Below, one piece after another: positions 1-13,590 of a stretch of DNA of 64,000 bases. The DNA is from Lates calcarifer (Eukaryota; Chordata; Actinopteri; Centropomidae). The position numbers and the translations under genes were made by a program. The stretch lies in assembly GCF_001640805.2 (NCBI RefSeq), contig NC_066851.1, positions 8,063,712 through 8,127,711 of the forward strand, given 5' to 3'. Every line of letters begins with the position of its first letter. Within the stretch, counting starts at the first letter, position 1. The notes under the pieces were generated by a model. The model searched no databases and was not told the DNA's origin. It worked only from the letters and a program-made list of their open reading frames with translations.

Positions 1-3000
1 GTGACTATATTACAATTCTTTTCTATGTATGGTCATGTTTAGGCCCTGAAAGTGGTTAGTTAATGGTCATGGTCTGGTTTAATACAGTCACAGTGACTTC
101 ATGTATTTATTTAAACAAAACTGCCAATCTTTTACTAACTTTGCCTAAACATAACCACAGACAGGACTGTATGCAAACATGCATCACCCCATCCCAACTG
201 CCTCCTTGCAACTCCACTGCTATTACTGAATATAGCATTCAATTCATTCAAAATTCGTTCCAAGTGAAATACATTATTTCAGAATGTCATGAAAAAAAGG
301 AATATTTGTGTCCATGTTTGTGACTATTTTACAAATTTCCCTGAGAATGTTTTGGAAACTTCCTGCCTTGCCTGATTTCTTTTTCTCTTGTTCCTGTAAA
401 TAGATGGAGGCATGTTTTATACTGTTCATGTAAAGTGGCTATATTTTTCCCTACTTTTTGAAATAACAGGAGAGTCAAAAAATTTTACTGCAGAAGAACA
501 TGACGGATACAGTATATCTTGTAAGTTAATTAAGTTGAACTCTGCTCAACTTGCTCACCATATCACTAAAATCTCTCTTGTCTATCAGTCCTTATCTCCC
601 ATAGACTATATAACATGAAGAACTACAGCTTCTTTGTGTTATGCTGTCTGGGCAGTTATGAACACACTGGCCACCCTCTTTGACTGACATGAGCTCTCAA
701 AAAAATCTGAGCAAAACAACAATGCAATGAGCCTTTACTGTGGCTGCCAGTGCCAAACCCTTCATGTTTGCATGTTGTTGTCTGCCCCATTTCCAGCACA
801 CTGGGGTTACACAACATAAGTGGTCAGCATCAAAGTCTATACATTTTTTTGTCAGCTAAACTGAGCAGTGACTTACAGTAGCTGAGGGACTTGGCTTTTG
901 CCGGAAGGAAATAAATATAAAAATAGGCCAGACGGCCCCACACTGAAACACATTTATATCCCTAACAACTGCTAACAAGTCTATTTTAAATATCCTCAAC
1001 TGTTATGTTAAAACCGCCTTTTCTAGGCAGCCATTATCCATTTCATTACTCTAATAAACAATGAATGATTCCCAGCACTATGCAGAGTTTAGCAGCATAG
1101 GCTTGACTGCGATTGGATAAATAAGTGTAATAACAATATAGCTGCCAAAGTCAAACTGTAAAACTGATATTCACAGCTTCAACAGTAGCTTAATAGATCA
1201 TAAACAACAGGGTGAATGGATATCACACTGGCACTGAAAGCTCAGCCTGACACTAGGAGGAATGTGTCTAATGTTTTGATTTGACTCTGAATAAACGTCA
1301 TTTTGACTATTGGACAGATTTTCACACAGATAGTGCGACAGTGTTTGCATACTTGGACAAGCTGGTGAGAAGATTAAGTAATTGGCATCAAAGCAGGTAT
1401 GGCAGAGGCCACACCATCTTTCTTTGCCTGCACAGGTGAAGTTGAGTTCATGACGTCGGCTCCGAAGCCTGTCACACCAGTAGGGAGTTCACATGACACA
1501 GAAACAAACATCAGGGTTCACATACTGCACATATTTTAAGGTCAAAAACTCGGCCAAGGGGGGAACCAGCTGAAATTTAGAATATGATACTTCAGCCGCT
1601 GCAAATGTTGTATTTTAGAGGAGAAGGGCTTTATTTGAAAGAAAAAAAGTTAAAAGGGAAGTCAAAAGCATAAGTGGGGAAACCAATCAAAGCAAAGTGT
1701 GTTACCAAATCATAGCCTTGCTGCTTCTGTTTTAAAGCCGATGGCTTTGGAATGATGGATGAGCTACACAGTCAATGGGCTTTTTTCACTGTAGGGAGGA
1801 ATTTCTGTCTGGCAGTAGCAAAGTCCATAAATAGGTGCCAGTTTGAGACTGGTTTCTCCCTACGTGGTGAAGTGTGGGTGGCTTTTTGGAACTATAGTTT
1901 AAGCTCACAAAAAAGCAATGAGGAAAATCTTGTGTGGCCACATTTTTGGCTCTCTTATCATTTGCTTTCATTGTCTATCCCTCTCTTTGCAAATTCTGTG
2001 TGATAATTTCCAATTTGATGTATAACAAACATGTGTAGGATATCCCTTTTAATGCTTGAGCACAGCGTCCTTTTCAGTGCTTTTTAACCAAAGCAGGCAG
2101 ACTGACAAGAACATGGGTAGAACATTGGTGGATGGTTTCTTTGGTTGCCTCTCTGTCTTTGATTTTTGTATATTATATGTTAACATGCATTCCTACAAGG
2201 ATTCCATTGGACTGAGTCTCATTACTCTGTGGTGAGTAGAACTGAAATGTAGTCGACATCTTGCAAATGTTAACATTTAAAAGTAATCTATTGAGAAATT
2301 GAGGAAAATCTGCCATAACCACAGTAACAAATAGCTGTTAATAGTTTTCTGAATAAAATCATGGAGCTTTAACAATAGTTCTTTCTCAATATCATGCTGA
2401 TTTCTGTGCATAGTCTCCATATTTTAAGGCAGATTTTGGATACATTGGAGTCATTCAGGAGGTGCCTGATATACTGGAAATGTAAATGGTAAAATATATT
2501 GTAAAGAACTAGAAATCTAAAATATGTATTACACTGCTGCTTTAAAATACTCTTAACTACTTTGCTTTGCAGACCGCTGGCGCCACAGAGTAATTGTACT
2601 TACCTGTGTGTAATAGTGTTTTGTTAATGTTGAAGGAAGGGGTGGAGGTTTCAGATGTTGTTATGATAGCACTACACTGTGAAAATATTTGCATTGCACA
2701 AAATGAATAGGTGGCATGCTTACATCATAAACATTCTTCATATCTATGGCTGAATTTAGAGTTCAGGTTAATCTACTGGTGTAATTCACATTCTTGCACG
2801 AGAGCCTGCAAATAATTTCTGTTGTGATAGTCAAGACAGGGCTTGCAGTGAAATGCAGCATGGTGTAAATGATGAAATTTACATATGTTGCACTTCTTTG
2901 CCCATTCATGTCATAATGTTTTTGCTACCTGTTACAGGATTACAGGAAGAACTGTGTTAATATTTTGAGAACATGACAAAAATAATTAAACAAGATCGAG

Positions 3001-3755
3001 ATTGCGAAACTTTAGAATTTCCATTTGCTGCCCGTCAAAGCTGCGTGGGCAGAGTTTATTTTAACATAAAGAGATGATTTATGAAGACTTCTGGATAAAT
3101 TCTTTTGCTTTTGCGTCACCATGCAGGTGATTGTTCTGTACTCATAGCCCGGGCTTCTGTGCAAGAGTCAGCCTGCAATATGGGCCAAAGATAACGTTGT
3201 GTTTGAATGTTTTGGTTTTTTCCCTCCTCCTACTTCAGCAGAAGGTGAGAAACCAAGCTACCAGCATTGCTCTCGTATTTGTAAGCACAGTTCTTTAGGA
3301 GAGATATGAGGTCTGTGGAAGCTGGGGGTTGTTATAAATTACCTGGTGATGAAGGTGATAATCCTTGTCAAAACAGCTCCTATACTGGCATGGGCAGAGT
3401 CCAGATCGCTGCCCATCTTTCCCTGCAAAGCTTTGTCACATTTGATTAGATCATGATCTGGATGTGGTTGACTTAGGGGCAAAAGACTGCAGTCACATAG
3501 GATGGATATTGGTAAGTAAATGCACAACTGTAGCTACACAATTGTGTCTTCACTTTTGGATGGAAAAAGAGCAAAATGCAACAGATTTTAAAATTGATTT
3601 TTGATCAGAAAGCTATCAAACTTAATCCTGAATCTCTGTGAATCATTATATTACAGTTAGAAATTTACTGATGTGAACTTTCAATCCATGTTTAAAAAAA
3701 AAATCTGAGGTAATCTGCCTACTGTATTTGGCAGACCTCACTATCAATTTCCTGG
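1..3755. other. AT-rich non-coding sequence, no gene recognised
   Basis: All six frames are heavily interrupted and no protein family is recognisable. There are no long simple repeats. A splice-like arrangement occurs at 470-520 on the plus strand: a pyrimidine-containing stretch ending in AACAG, 51 open bases, then GTAAGT. A perfect CAG|GTAAGT donor word lies on the minus strand around 2598-2606. Both are short and AT-rich and could be chance. I call nothing functional here. Confidence 0.6.
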
Positions 3756-3759
3756 GTCA

Positions 3760-4540
3760 AAGCACAGTCTGTTTATGCTTCTTTAATCGGGACATGCTTG
3801 CTGCTTGCCACGCAAAGGGATTAGAGTACAGGTTATCGTTTAAGGATTAATTACTTTGTTTAACATACATGCAGCCTGAAAGCATTTGCAAACCACTATA
3901 CTCAAACACATTAAAGTCTAGATTGTACTGTGCCTTACATTTCCCAATTTCAAACTTTTTTTTTCCAAATAGCCAGACATTTAACCACGTAATCATTGTG
4001 ATAAGTTCTTTTATCAGGCCACAGAAAATGCTTTGAGGATAAGGTTCTGCAGATAATAATTAAGATGATACAGTCAGTCGGAGCTTGCAGAGGGCAACTT
4101 CATGTTTAATTGCTTAAATCAACATGATAAGATGCTCTTTAAATGTCTGCGTGGCCCTGACAAAGCATGCTGACATTGTGAACAGGCATTCACTGTTTAC
4201 TTATTCAAGACCTCCATTAGAAAGATTCAATCAGCTACAAACACCAAGATGAGGAACAATGTGAGCGCGCATAGGATTTGTTTGATATTGGGAAAAACAG
4301 AAATAAATGTTGTATTAAATCAGATTATCTCCAGTATAGTTTAGTGCGTAGGAAGCTAAATACAATATTCAAAAAAGCAGATGAAATCTCTGCTAAAGCA
4401 GTTATATCATTCCACTCTTACTCATCAGACTAGACTGCTCAGCACAAACACAATCTCATAATCATTACCATTACAGATGAAAGGCAAGGCTCAATTAGAG
4501 TGGCTCCAATTGCTGCAATTAAATAAGTGTGGTTGAATGA
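3760..4540. promoter_or_regulatory. Candidate conserved non-coding / enhancer-like block
   Basis: This repeat-free stretch has balanced composition and many short AT-core words, including GGATTAATTA, TAATAATTAAG, TTAATTGC, GATAAG and CAATTAAAT. These resemble homeodomain and GATA sites. It has no open frame of note. Such density is typical of vertebrate developmental enhancers, but conservation has not been shown and the call is inferred from texture only. Confidence 0.25.
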
Positions 4541-4682
4541 TAATATCTTTTCCCCCCAGAAATAAAAGAAAAAGACGGCAGCATTGAATAATCATACAAT
4601 CAAAAACAATCAAGTTGGACTTTGAAGTTGTTGCACTACCAAATCTTAGAAATACATCTGGTGTAGAAATGGTGTTTTGGGC

Positions 4683-4897
4683 TCAGCCGACAGGCGCCGT
4701 TGGACCACTGCGTCGCGGGCCACGGGGTCGGGCATACTTATCCCAGTACCGTAGGGCTGCTTCTGGGTTGCTGAGGACAGTGGTGTGTGTTCCCACCCAC
4801 AGAGCATTGCAGCAGACCGCCAGCCCTTTCACAGCCGTCCAAGACTTGTCCCATGATCCCATCCCTGCATCAAAACCAGCTGAGTGAGAGTGTGGCG
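4683..4897 (-). pseudogene. Coding-like GC-rich segment, unidentified (possible terminal exon, gene relic or retro-insert)
   Basis: On the minus strand this segment is open for about 70 codons down to a TGA at 4683-4685. It is much richer in GC and CpG than the AT-rich DNA on both sides. Codons look gene-like, and the peptide has a globular composition with many Trp, Tyr and Cys; it includes GSWDKSWTAVKGL and NPEAALRYWDKYARP. Possible splice acceptors on the minus strand lie just upstream of the open part (TCTCACTCAG and GATGCAG). No polyadenylation signal is evident just after the stop. The opposite strand is also open, which weakens the strand choice. I do not recognise the family. It could be the last exon of a minus-strand gene, a decayed gene fragment, or a piece of a transposon protein. 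Confidence 0.3.
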
Positions 4898-4907
4898 TGG
4901 TAAGCAC

Positions 4908-7319
4908 TCGTGCTCACACATAATTTGTAGCTGACTGCTACTCTTGCAACCAATTGATCACTGTGTAAACAAACATGATATGAATGGAACAAGATTTTAC
5001 TGCTTCACCCAAAGATTTTGTCTTTGTTTTATAGTCAAAAACCTTTCAGTTGTCTACATAAGTAAAGTTTTCAGTTACTGTCTCGTCGTTTCATCTGAGC
5101 TTGAACAGTTTGCTGTATCAAATGCAGACTGTCCATTTCACAGCTGAAGAGCTGTTCACAGGACAGTTTTCCAGCTGGGCTGAAATCCAGTGTAGTTCCC
5201 CTTCACCCAGTGGACTTGAGGAGCACTCATGCGTGCCAAACAGAATACACCCTGATTGCTCTAGACTGGGACAGCAGATATTTCTTCAGTTGTTAGACAT
5301 TACTCTAGCAAACAAACACGGCAACCAATTTACTATCTCAAATCAACAAAAAATGGTGAGGTGGACCCATCTCACTAGAACTAATTATCATTATGATGGT
5401 GTGCAGCTGCAGGAAATGATAGAGCAGACATTTAAGTTGCAGGTCTGTTGAAGATATTCTTCTTTTGTCTTTTGGGGACTTTCTGGCAGTGCCACTCTTG
5501 GAATGAATTTGTTTCATCAAAAAACTAGCTTGATTTTAATAGCATTTACAATGCTCTTACGAGATCCTTTTGGAATGTTTACAATGGCTAATACCATATT
5601 CATCTCTTTTTCTGTACAAGCTGTAATGTCAGTCTAAGCACCAATTTAAGCACCAATGCAGCTGACACAGGACAAACTGATTCAAATATGAACTGACATC
5701 TGTACTGAAACTAACTTAACATCTTCTGAATCACCCACTTTGGACAGGTTGCTTCATCCAACCCCTATCTGAAACTATGAATAGCTGGCAAAAGCTTTTG
5801 CACATGAAACACAGCTACTCAACTAGAGCACTTAAAGGGCATTAAAGGACAGTTAGGAGCTTTTGAACCAACTCTGATCTAGAGGGGGAAAAAATGAGAT
5901 TAAATGTCCGATTAAGGAAGACCAGAAGCTGAAGTTTATTATTCCAAAGGTTGAGTGGGTCTAATCATAGGCTCCAGTACTTAGGGATTTGCTGCTGCTA
6001 CTGGGCTAAGCAGCCATTTTCACTGTGTTTACATAAACTACCCAGTTACTTGCATAGTTTACTTTAGTACCAACATGTGGGTCGCAGAGATCTAGTGTTG
6101 TAGTCAGCGTAATTGTGTAAGTTATTTAAAAGATTTGTTTATTTTAACCAATGCCATATCAAAGCTGCAGAAATAGTCATGGTCTGAATCACTGAATAGA
6201 AGGTTTGAATGGACATGTACAGATAAATATAAAGGGAAGAAAATCTAAAATAGAGAGGCTTATTATATTAAGGTTTAAAACTGCTGGATAGTCTTTTAAA
6301 TTAGCATTCAGAACTCAAAAATACTAAAACCAAACTGTGTTTAGTGGTTCAAAAAGCAAAGCAGGCATTATAAATGGAACAAATAGTCATTTAACAGCAA
6401 CTTCCTGATGCAGTCTTATCTTACATATTGTATATGACTACCACTAGTATTTACAGTAAGGTGTACACACAACACACTTTACACTAAATTTGGTGCAGTT
6501 GTACTTTTCCCTCCAGTTCTTCTTTGGGGGTATAATCTGTCACATATTATGAACTTTGACAGAAGTGTGAAGGAAATACATGAAATTGCCTCAGGCGTAC
6601 CTATGGCCGACTTAACCACAAACAGACCGTGCCAGACTTCTCACAACAGGTATTTTTGCAGAGCCAATAGCACAACTGAGAGGTAAGGGTTTAGCTTAAG
6701 TTACTTCAAATGAGAAAATGCTGTCACAGGCCTTTCATGTCCTCCACTCAAATTCTTTGTGTCGCTCCATGCGATGATATCCATGAAAAACTGTTTTGAT
6801 GATGATGTCACTACGTCCTAATCTGATTGTCCTTTTTTCACCTTGCTCTAGGGCACTTCTCGTAGCCTACATCCTGTCAAACGCAATTCAGTTATACAAA
6901 CTACAAAGCAGTGCAAACACAGGTTAAGTTACAGTAGGTGATGCAACTTATCCAGAAACAAGTAGGCCTAAATAATGTAGCAATATTTACAGAGGCTATT
7001 AGGCCAAGTTAAACAAAGGCATTAATCTCACACAACATTGAACAATAACCACTGATCAAACATCAGTAGTTGAAAATTGTTAGATGGCTTTACACTGAAA
7101 TACATGTCAAAGGAGTCTTAGATTTTATAGTCCAGTGATGAAACTGTGTGTCACAAAAATTACAGGGTAAGGTCAAAAATATAGTGAAGACCATTTATCT
7201 TAAATTTGCATTAATTTAGTTTTTGGCCACGTGGAGGTAACACACATCATCATCTTGTGAAGTTACTGTATATGGTGAGTGTACTAGCAAACAGTTGCCT
7301 GTTAACACAACCACCAGAC
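4908..7319. other. Non-coding sequence, nothing recognised
   Basis: AT-rich sequence without long simple repeats. Open frames are short and compositionally random; the longest is about 116 codons at 5101-5451 and resembles nothing known. There is no RNA gene and no terminal-repeat pair that I can see. Confidence 0.6.
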
Positions 7320-7665
7320 ATAGAGCAACATTAGAGCTGGGCACCTGACGACTGTAGGTCTAATATTCACTCTTCTTTTAGCTCTGTTTTGGTCTCCACC
7401 AACTCTTAAGTGAAATGTGTGGCCCTTTAGCTGTTAAATGCTGAATGCTCCACTATGTTCACCAGCTAGTTACTAACTTTGTCTGTCTGTTGTTTGATAC
7501 TAAACAGCTGTCATCCAGTAGGATTATGAGAGCTTTTTCCACTGAGACACAATGTTGATAAGAGTGGTGAGAGTGAAGCAAAAGTTGCAGTCTGTAAAAC
7601 CAATTAGCTGAAAGAGGCTAAAAGCCGATGAGTGATAATCGCCTGTGGATTTTTCCCTACAAGTG
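7320..7665 (+). repeat. Dispersed repeat, copy A
   Basis: This segment is a diverged relative of 21809-22132 in the same orientation. Shared landmarks in the same order are ATAGAGCA(A/T)CATTAG, TTTTAGCTCTGTTTTG, GAAATGT.TGGC, ATGTT.ACCAGC, GAGC.TTTT.CACTG, GATAAT and CTACAAGTG at the right end. The two copies differ by indels and substitutions, so this is an old element. The type (SINE, MITE or LINE tail) is unclear. I see no coding capacity or clear terminal inverted repeat. Confidence 0.6.
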
Positions 7666-10395
7666 CTCTGGGGATTTAGGGAAACAGCCCTTACCCTTTA
7701 TGTAAAGCATTTATAGACTGCACTGGATCATATTACACAACTAACATTTTCTCAACATTATGAAAGTGTGGCAATGATACACAGCTCACTAATGTCGCAC
7801 ATTAGCCAGTTTTGGCAGCCTTGTGATGGACCTTAGTGAAGTATACATGAAACATGACATAAAAACAATATTCTGCTTCAAATAAACACAGACAACTGCC
7901 GTTCGCCAATAATATTTCATTTCATGACACAAATCAGAGGGCTGAAAGTGTCTAACAAGGTGTTGAACTTCAACAGAGCTCAAAGTTGAGTTTCCAAACA
8001 TTAACGTGGTGCTAAGAGGACATTTGAGGATGTGTGAGTGCTATCTGCTACTATAAGTTATTTTCAGATTTAGTTCAGATATACTTCTACAGTATTTAAT
8101 GATCCTCCATAAAACCTGTTTGTTACTAAAATACTAGCATTCTTGCATCTGAAAAATCCATTTGCAGGTTATCACCACATGCTACATTGCTAGCAAGTAT
8201 AGAATAGAACAGTCTACCCAGGATGAGAATGATTTTAGCATGCCATTCTCTGCAGCGGTTAAGTTGACTCACAGCCAATCATTCAGCAATCTGAGTATTA
8301 TTCCTTTAACTGTGAACTATGTTCAGGCTGGCAACACTATTAAAAGCTGTCAGCACCACTACCAGTGCCATGGACACTACTGAGCCTCTGACTCACTCAG
8401 TTTCACATTGACTCTCAGTATTTTTAGAGTGAGATTTAAAGTGTCATTACATCACATCTGTGGTACTTTGGTTTTCTCACATGTCTGTTGTCTTCTTATA
8501 TCTGAGGTTCGAAAGACATAACTCTCAACCGTGCAGTCCTAAACTTTCCCAACTCCTAACAGTTTCCTGTTACATTTTTAAAAAACTAGTTTTCATTTGA
8601 TTGTTTTTGTATTTTTCATTATCCCTAACTCACTTTTCAGTGGCAAGGTACTTCCTTCCTGACCCCGAGCGAAGTGTGTCTGTGTGTGCCTTTTTGCATG
8701 TCTTCGGGCTTATTTCTGAATATGGCCCTCTTCAGTGCAGAAAATTGCATTACAGTCCTGGCAGGAAAACATTTGAAAGCCAACTGTTTTCTTGACTCAG
8801 TTTACCATTTTTGTTGCAAAAAGGTAACCTAATCTTTCATCCTTAATGAGGACATATTTCATGGCAAATGCATGATCACTTAAACAGTTCACCTCGCCTT
8901 ATTCAAATCACATTTTTCCTGATTGGGACAAGTGATACCCACACATTTTAAATGTACAGAAATGTTTGAAGGCCAAAGGCATAACATGATATATGGTAAA
9001 AGAGGAAATAAATAGGAATGTAGTATAGCTGACATACTGAGAGCATTTTCACTACAGAGGTTTCCCTCAGAGAGAATTGGCCTGGACTGACACAGGACTG
9101 AGGTTAACAGTAAGAAATCTCTCTTTTTGGCTCTGGTACATTTTCACATATCCTTCTACTATGCTAACAAGGTGCAGTGTTTGCTAAATGTAGCCCATCA
9201 CTTGTGTGTCGTTTAGTAGCATAGGGAGAGGAAGAAAAACATATACACCCTAACTGCATCATGATCTGGTGTTCATTTGATAGTTTTGAACATGGGTAGC
9301 CCACCTGGTTTTGATTTTGCAGCTTGCACGCTGGTCAGAGTTGCCTTGTTTTATTGGAAATCTTGTTCATATATTTTCCTGCCCAGTCCTCACTGACCTC
9401 TGACAGCTCCCATGGGGCTCATGGGTACATCCTGGAGGCACTAGGCTGCTGTGCTCCATGGACGCGGATGCTGTTTGCCAAGGTGAAGTGGGAAGTTGTT
9501 TGACAGTTTAGGTAGTGTTTGTGTAGCCCTGCCATCGAATCACTCGAGGCTTCTCAGAGGAGGGAGGCGGTATTGTCTTGTCATTGAACTGTGTCGAGTT
9601 GTTTGACTATGATTCTGAAAAAGAGATGTGGCCACATGCCAGCATGACTGTCTGTTACATAGGCAGACTGGTGTAGTAGGCATTGTGTGTATATAATGCA
9701 CCATACAGTATAGTTTGCTTCAGTGCCTAAATATTCTTGAGAATATGATATGATGTTAAATATAATATGATTCTCAAACACATCTTTATTTTTTTAAATT
9801 CAGTACAAAATTACTGTCAGTGATAATTACATAAATGTATTGGAGTAAAATTATTTTGGGTACACTTCTTTTCAAGCATGTACTGGGTATATGAGGATTG
9901 TTACAATTGTAAAGATAAAATATTTGAAGCTTCTACAAAGAACAATTGCCAAATGAAAGCAAGCCCAGATTTTAAATAAAACTTTTAAATAGAGCAGAAA
10001 CCTAAATCTCCCATTGGTGCCTCCCTCTGCCGCTGCGGCTATAACATGAGAACAGAGGTAGTAAATGGTCTGCAGATATATTGAAAATGACACACTGCTT
10101 TAGATAAGGCCCACAAATCTCATATGATTACGATAGCTATTAAAGCGGAGAGATATCTTGTGGCCTAGCGGGAGGGAGCAATAGAGTGCATTTTATTGCA
10201 GACAGTATAATTTTAATGAGAAAAATGTAGATTATAACTTTGCACAGTATGAGTTTGGTTTATTTTATGTAATTATTTCTTAGTTTACTGGGTTCTATAT
10301 ACAAATGATCAAGGCTGAAATTGAATATTTTTGCAAAGATATATAAATGCTGAATTTCTCACTATTATATTGTTTGTATTGCATCTTTTGTCAGT

Positions 10396-10400
<5 letters not shown>
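7666..10400. other. Non-coding sequence, nothing recognised
   Basis: Ordinary AT-rich vertebrate sequence. A GC-richer patch at about 9370-9570 contains a CCATGGGGCTCATGGG near-palindrome but has no open frame of note. No repeats or RNA genes were recognised. Confidence 0.55.

Positions 10401-10440
<40 letters not shown>
10401..10440. repeat. Compound microsatellite (CA)13(TA)7
   Basis: Thirteen perfect CA units at 10401-10426 run directly into seven TA units. This is likely to be length-polymorphic. Confidence 0.95.
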
Positions 10441-13400
10441 ATGTACAGCATACTGTTTTCTGTTTTCTCTGTTTTGCTGAGAATAAAACATACTAAATCA
10501 TTTGAGTCCCCACAAATCTCTGTTGCTCAGTACTCTTTCAGGAACAGCCCAAATCCATGTGCGATGTGAAATAGTAAATAATAGCCTTGGACTTAGCAGG
10601 GATAGACCCTGACACTGGGTCGTTGCTTTGCTTCAAACATACTGTTTCTTTTCCTTGACATGGATCACTATCCTGATGTAAAGCTGGCATTCTGTTCTGA
10701 TTTAGACTAATAATTTATTGCATCTGGCATCAGGGTCTGCACAACAAGACCAAAGGCACAGCACAGGCTTTTAAAAAGAACCTGATATTTCTGCAACCTA
10801 ATCAGTTTAAGATGACCCTCTTCTTTGTGAAAAAGCTCTATTTGTGCGATCTAGCAGACAAAACATCTTTCTAGACTTACAGAGCCATTAATATAGATAT
10901 AATCATAGGTCTCTTCCAGAGGATTTTTTACCCTCAGAGGGAATTCCTCTCAAGTGAGTGCCTGACTCCCTTCAAAGCCAAGTGTGACTTACAAATGACT
11001 TGCTGTGAATGAGTGACGGAGGACGTGACAGATGGCTGACATCCCTTTTGTGGAATATTAATTTTGCTCAAAGGGTTTCAGGAGAAGCACACACATTGAA
11101 CACACCCAACCACCACAGTCTATTTAAAAAAATCTATTTTACTATAAAGACACCATCAAACATCCTATTTTTTGACATAAATAGTAGTCTCTGAGAGGGA
11201 GAAGTGGATCAGTCTTCTTCCCCTTTAAATCTTATAATTGTTGAATGACTTCCAAAAGTTCTATCATTCATAACATCTTTGCTTCACAATGTTAAACATT
11301 TGCCATTTAAACCAATTACCAGCTTTAGACATTTTAAAAGCAGTTTAAAGTGACAATGCCAAGTTCATTGACTAACCACATCCTGTCCTGGTTCACCATA
11401 GAATATCACAGAGGTTGCAAGACTCAGCAGATTAGAATGAAAAGAGACTCATCAGAATGACAAAGTGAGACGTGGACCAGCCTCCTGGCCATCAAAGCAA
11501 GTTTGGAGCTGCCTTTCGAAAAACAATGGCGCAACTACTAATGTGGCTCATTGAAACGCTTGGTTGGCCGTGAATGGCCACATTTCCCCACGTTAAAAGA
11601 CATCTTCAGAGTCGAGCTTAGTGGAGGTGAGACTGTGTCACTTCGACTGGCGCCTGGCCTCACCTGGCTGCATTACTTCACCAGTGGCGAGCCAACAATC
11701 TCCATAGCCAAGCACACACTCTTACTGTATATGTGAGTGCTGCCAAATACAAACACTTCAATACTTTCCATTTGTTCATGAGTCTGATGGTTTGCTTTAA
11801 TTCCAAATTCCCTAAAAGCATAAATGTTTCAGTGAGGTATGTTGTATATGTTGCATAGTTTTTAAAAATTATTTTAAAAATATTGTATATTGTATTTAAT
11901 GTATGGTATGTCTCTAACTCTCCAGTATTTTACAGAACAAATTTTGTCCAACAAAATTCTGTTAAAAAAATGCACAGACACCAGAGGTACAATTTAACAA
12001 TGCTTACATTTCTTTCATTTAAAATACTTGTGTGGGCGCATTGCATATATTGGTATGAAGGCATCTGTATGTGTATATTTAAATGCATGTATTGCACTTG
12101 TGCACATGGTACCACAGGGAGTATGCTCACCCTTGGTAATCCACAAAGAGAGGGAGCGGTGGGCCCTGGGCCACAGACTTTGGGCCGCACTCGGCTGAAT
12201 TATACAGCTTGGTGAGATCCACTGAGGATGACCCCACTTGCTGAAAGCAAACACACAAATAAAATCTGCTCTCTGTGTGCTGAGACAGGCTCAAAGTCAT
12301 CCCATCAATATTTAAAAGTCAGGAAATTCTTTGTTTGACTTCATTTAATTTAACTATTATTGTAATATAATGTGGGACCTGTTGCTGAAAAAAATAGTTT
12401 CATTACATATTGTATACTATATTTTTGACTTTATAATCAGTTTAGGTAGGTTGCATTTGAGGACACTGGCTGCTTTATAATGTTTAGTTAAAAAGAAAAT
12501 TATGAGTTATCATAGCTGTGTGTCATCTTTAAGGATAAAATCCATATCTTACATTCTATTTCATACTTTTCCTGACTAATTTGTCCCATTTCAGGGAACT
12601 CCAGCTTCACCAGAATTGTATCATGAACAAAACATCTGACATGCCCGGAAATATTTCAATTGGTGTTTTTATATTTACCTAGCTGCAAATGAAGCATTGA
12701 AATGAAATAATGTCTTCCACTTGTGCCCCAGAACAACCCATAATGTTGGCAATTAAGCTATTAACTTGAAAGAAGCAAAAATGTTGGAAGATTTACAAGA
12801 AAAAAAATGCAGGACATACTTGTCAAAAGAGATAATAATCTTTACATTGACCTGATGGCTCTGAACACACCACATAGATTCAGCTTCATATAAAGGGCAT
12901 TTTCTGGACACTTAATAGTTGTTGTTTTTTTTTTTTTTAACACATTAAAGACATGAAATTAAAGAAAATTCACATGGGCTGAATTGAATTGTGATATGAA
13001 ATAATAAGCAGCAATTATTTAAGCTCAATAACCATCTTCCACTGAATACTAATGCTACTGTTGTTACTTCACTACATATTTACAGTCCCTCAAATAGTGG
13101 GACTATATTAAACCAGCATCAATACTCCCACCTACTGGTCAGTGTGCATCCCTGCAGTCCTGTTGCCCCTTTCCCAGCCCCCCACCCACCGCCCACCTCG
13201 AGGCTTCCCTTCCTGCTAGAGGAATGGTAAAGTGATCTGTTGGTCCCTAAGTGCTTTTTGCTGTCAGTGGTGTTGACGTGGGATGCAATAGAAACCCAGC
13301 TGAGGCCACCTTGATGGAGGAGACCTGTTAGGCTGCACTGTGCACACAGTCACTCCCAGACATGTTCTGTAGTAATTTTTTTTCCTCTTTCTCTCTCTGT

Positions 13401-13590
13401 CTGATAATTCTTTGCTTTACAACCACTCTATTGAAGCATTAAAATTTTGCTATTTATATCTTTTAATGCAGGACCCAGACCGTGTTACTAAACAACTGTA
13501 GTGTATTTACTATGTAATAATGTACATTCCTGTTGCATTTGACTGGTTAACATTAATCATTTTGACTGATTAACATTTGTTGTATCAGAA
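10441..13590. other. Non-coding sequence, nothing recognised
   Basis: AT-rich, with a 14-base T run at 12925-12938 and a C-rich patch near 13165-13200. Frames are short and random-looking. No gene or RNA was recognised. Confidence 0.55.

Noticed and set aside
470..520. Splice-like 51-bp segment (AACAG ... GTAAGT)
   Set aside because: AT-rich with no coding bias and ambiguous frame; such acceptor-donor pairs arise by chance in long AT-rich DNA.
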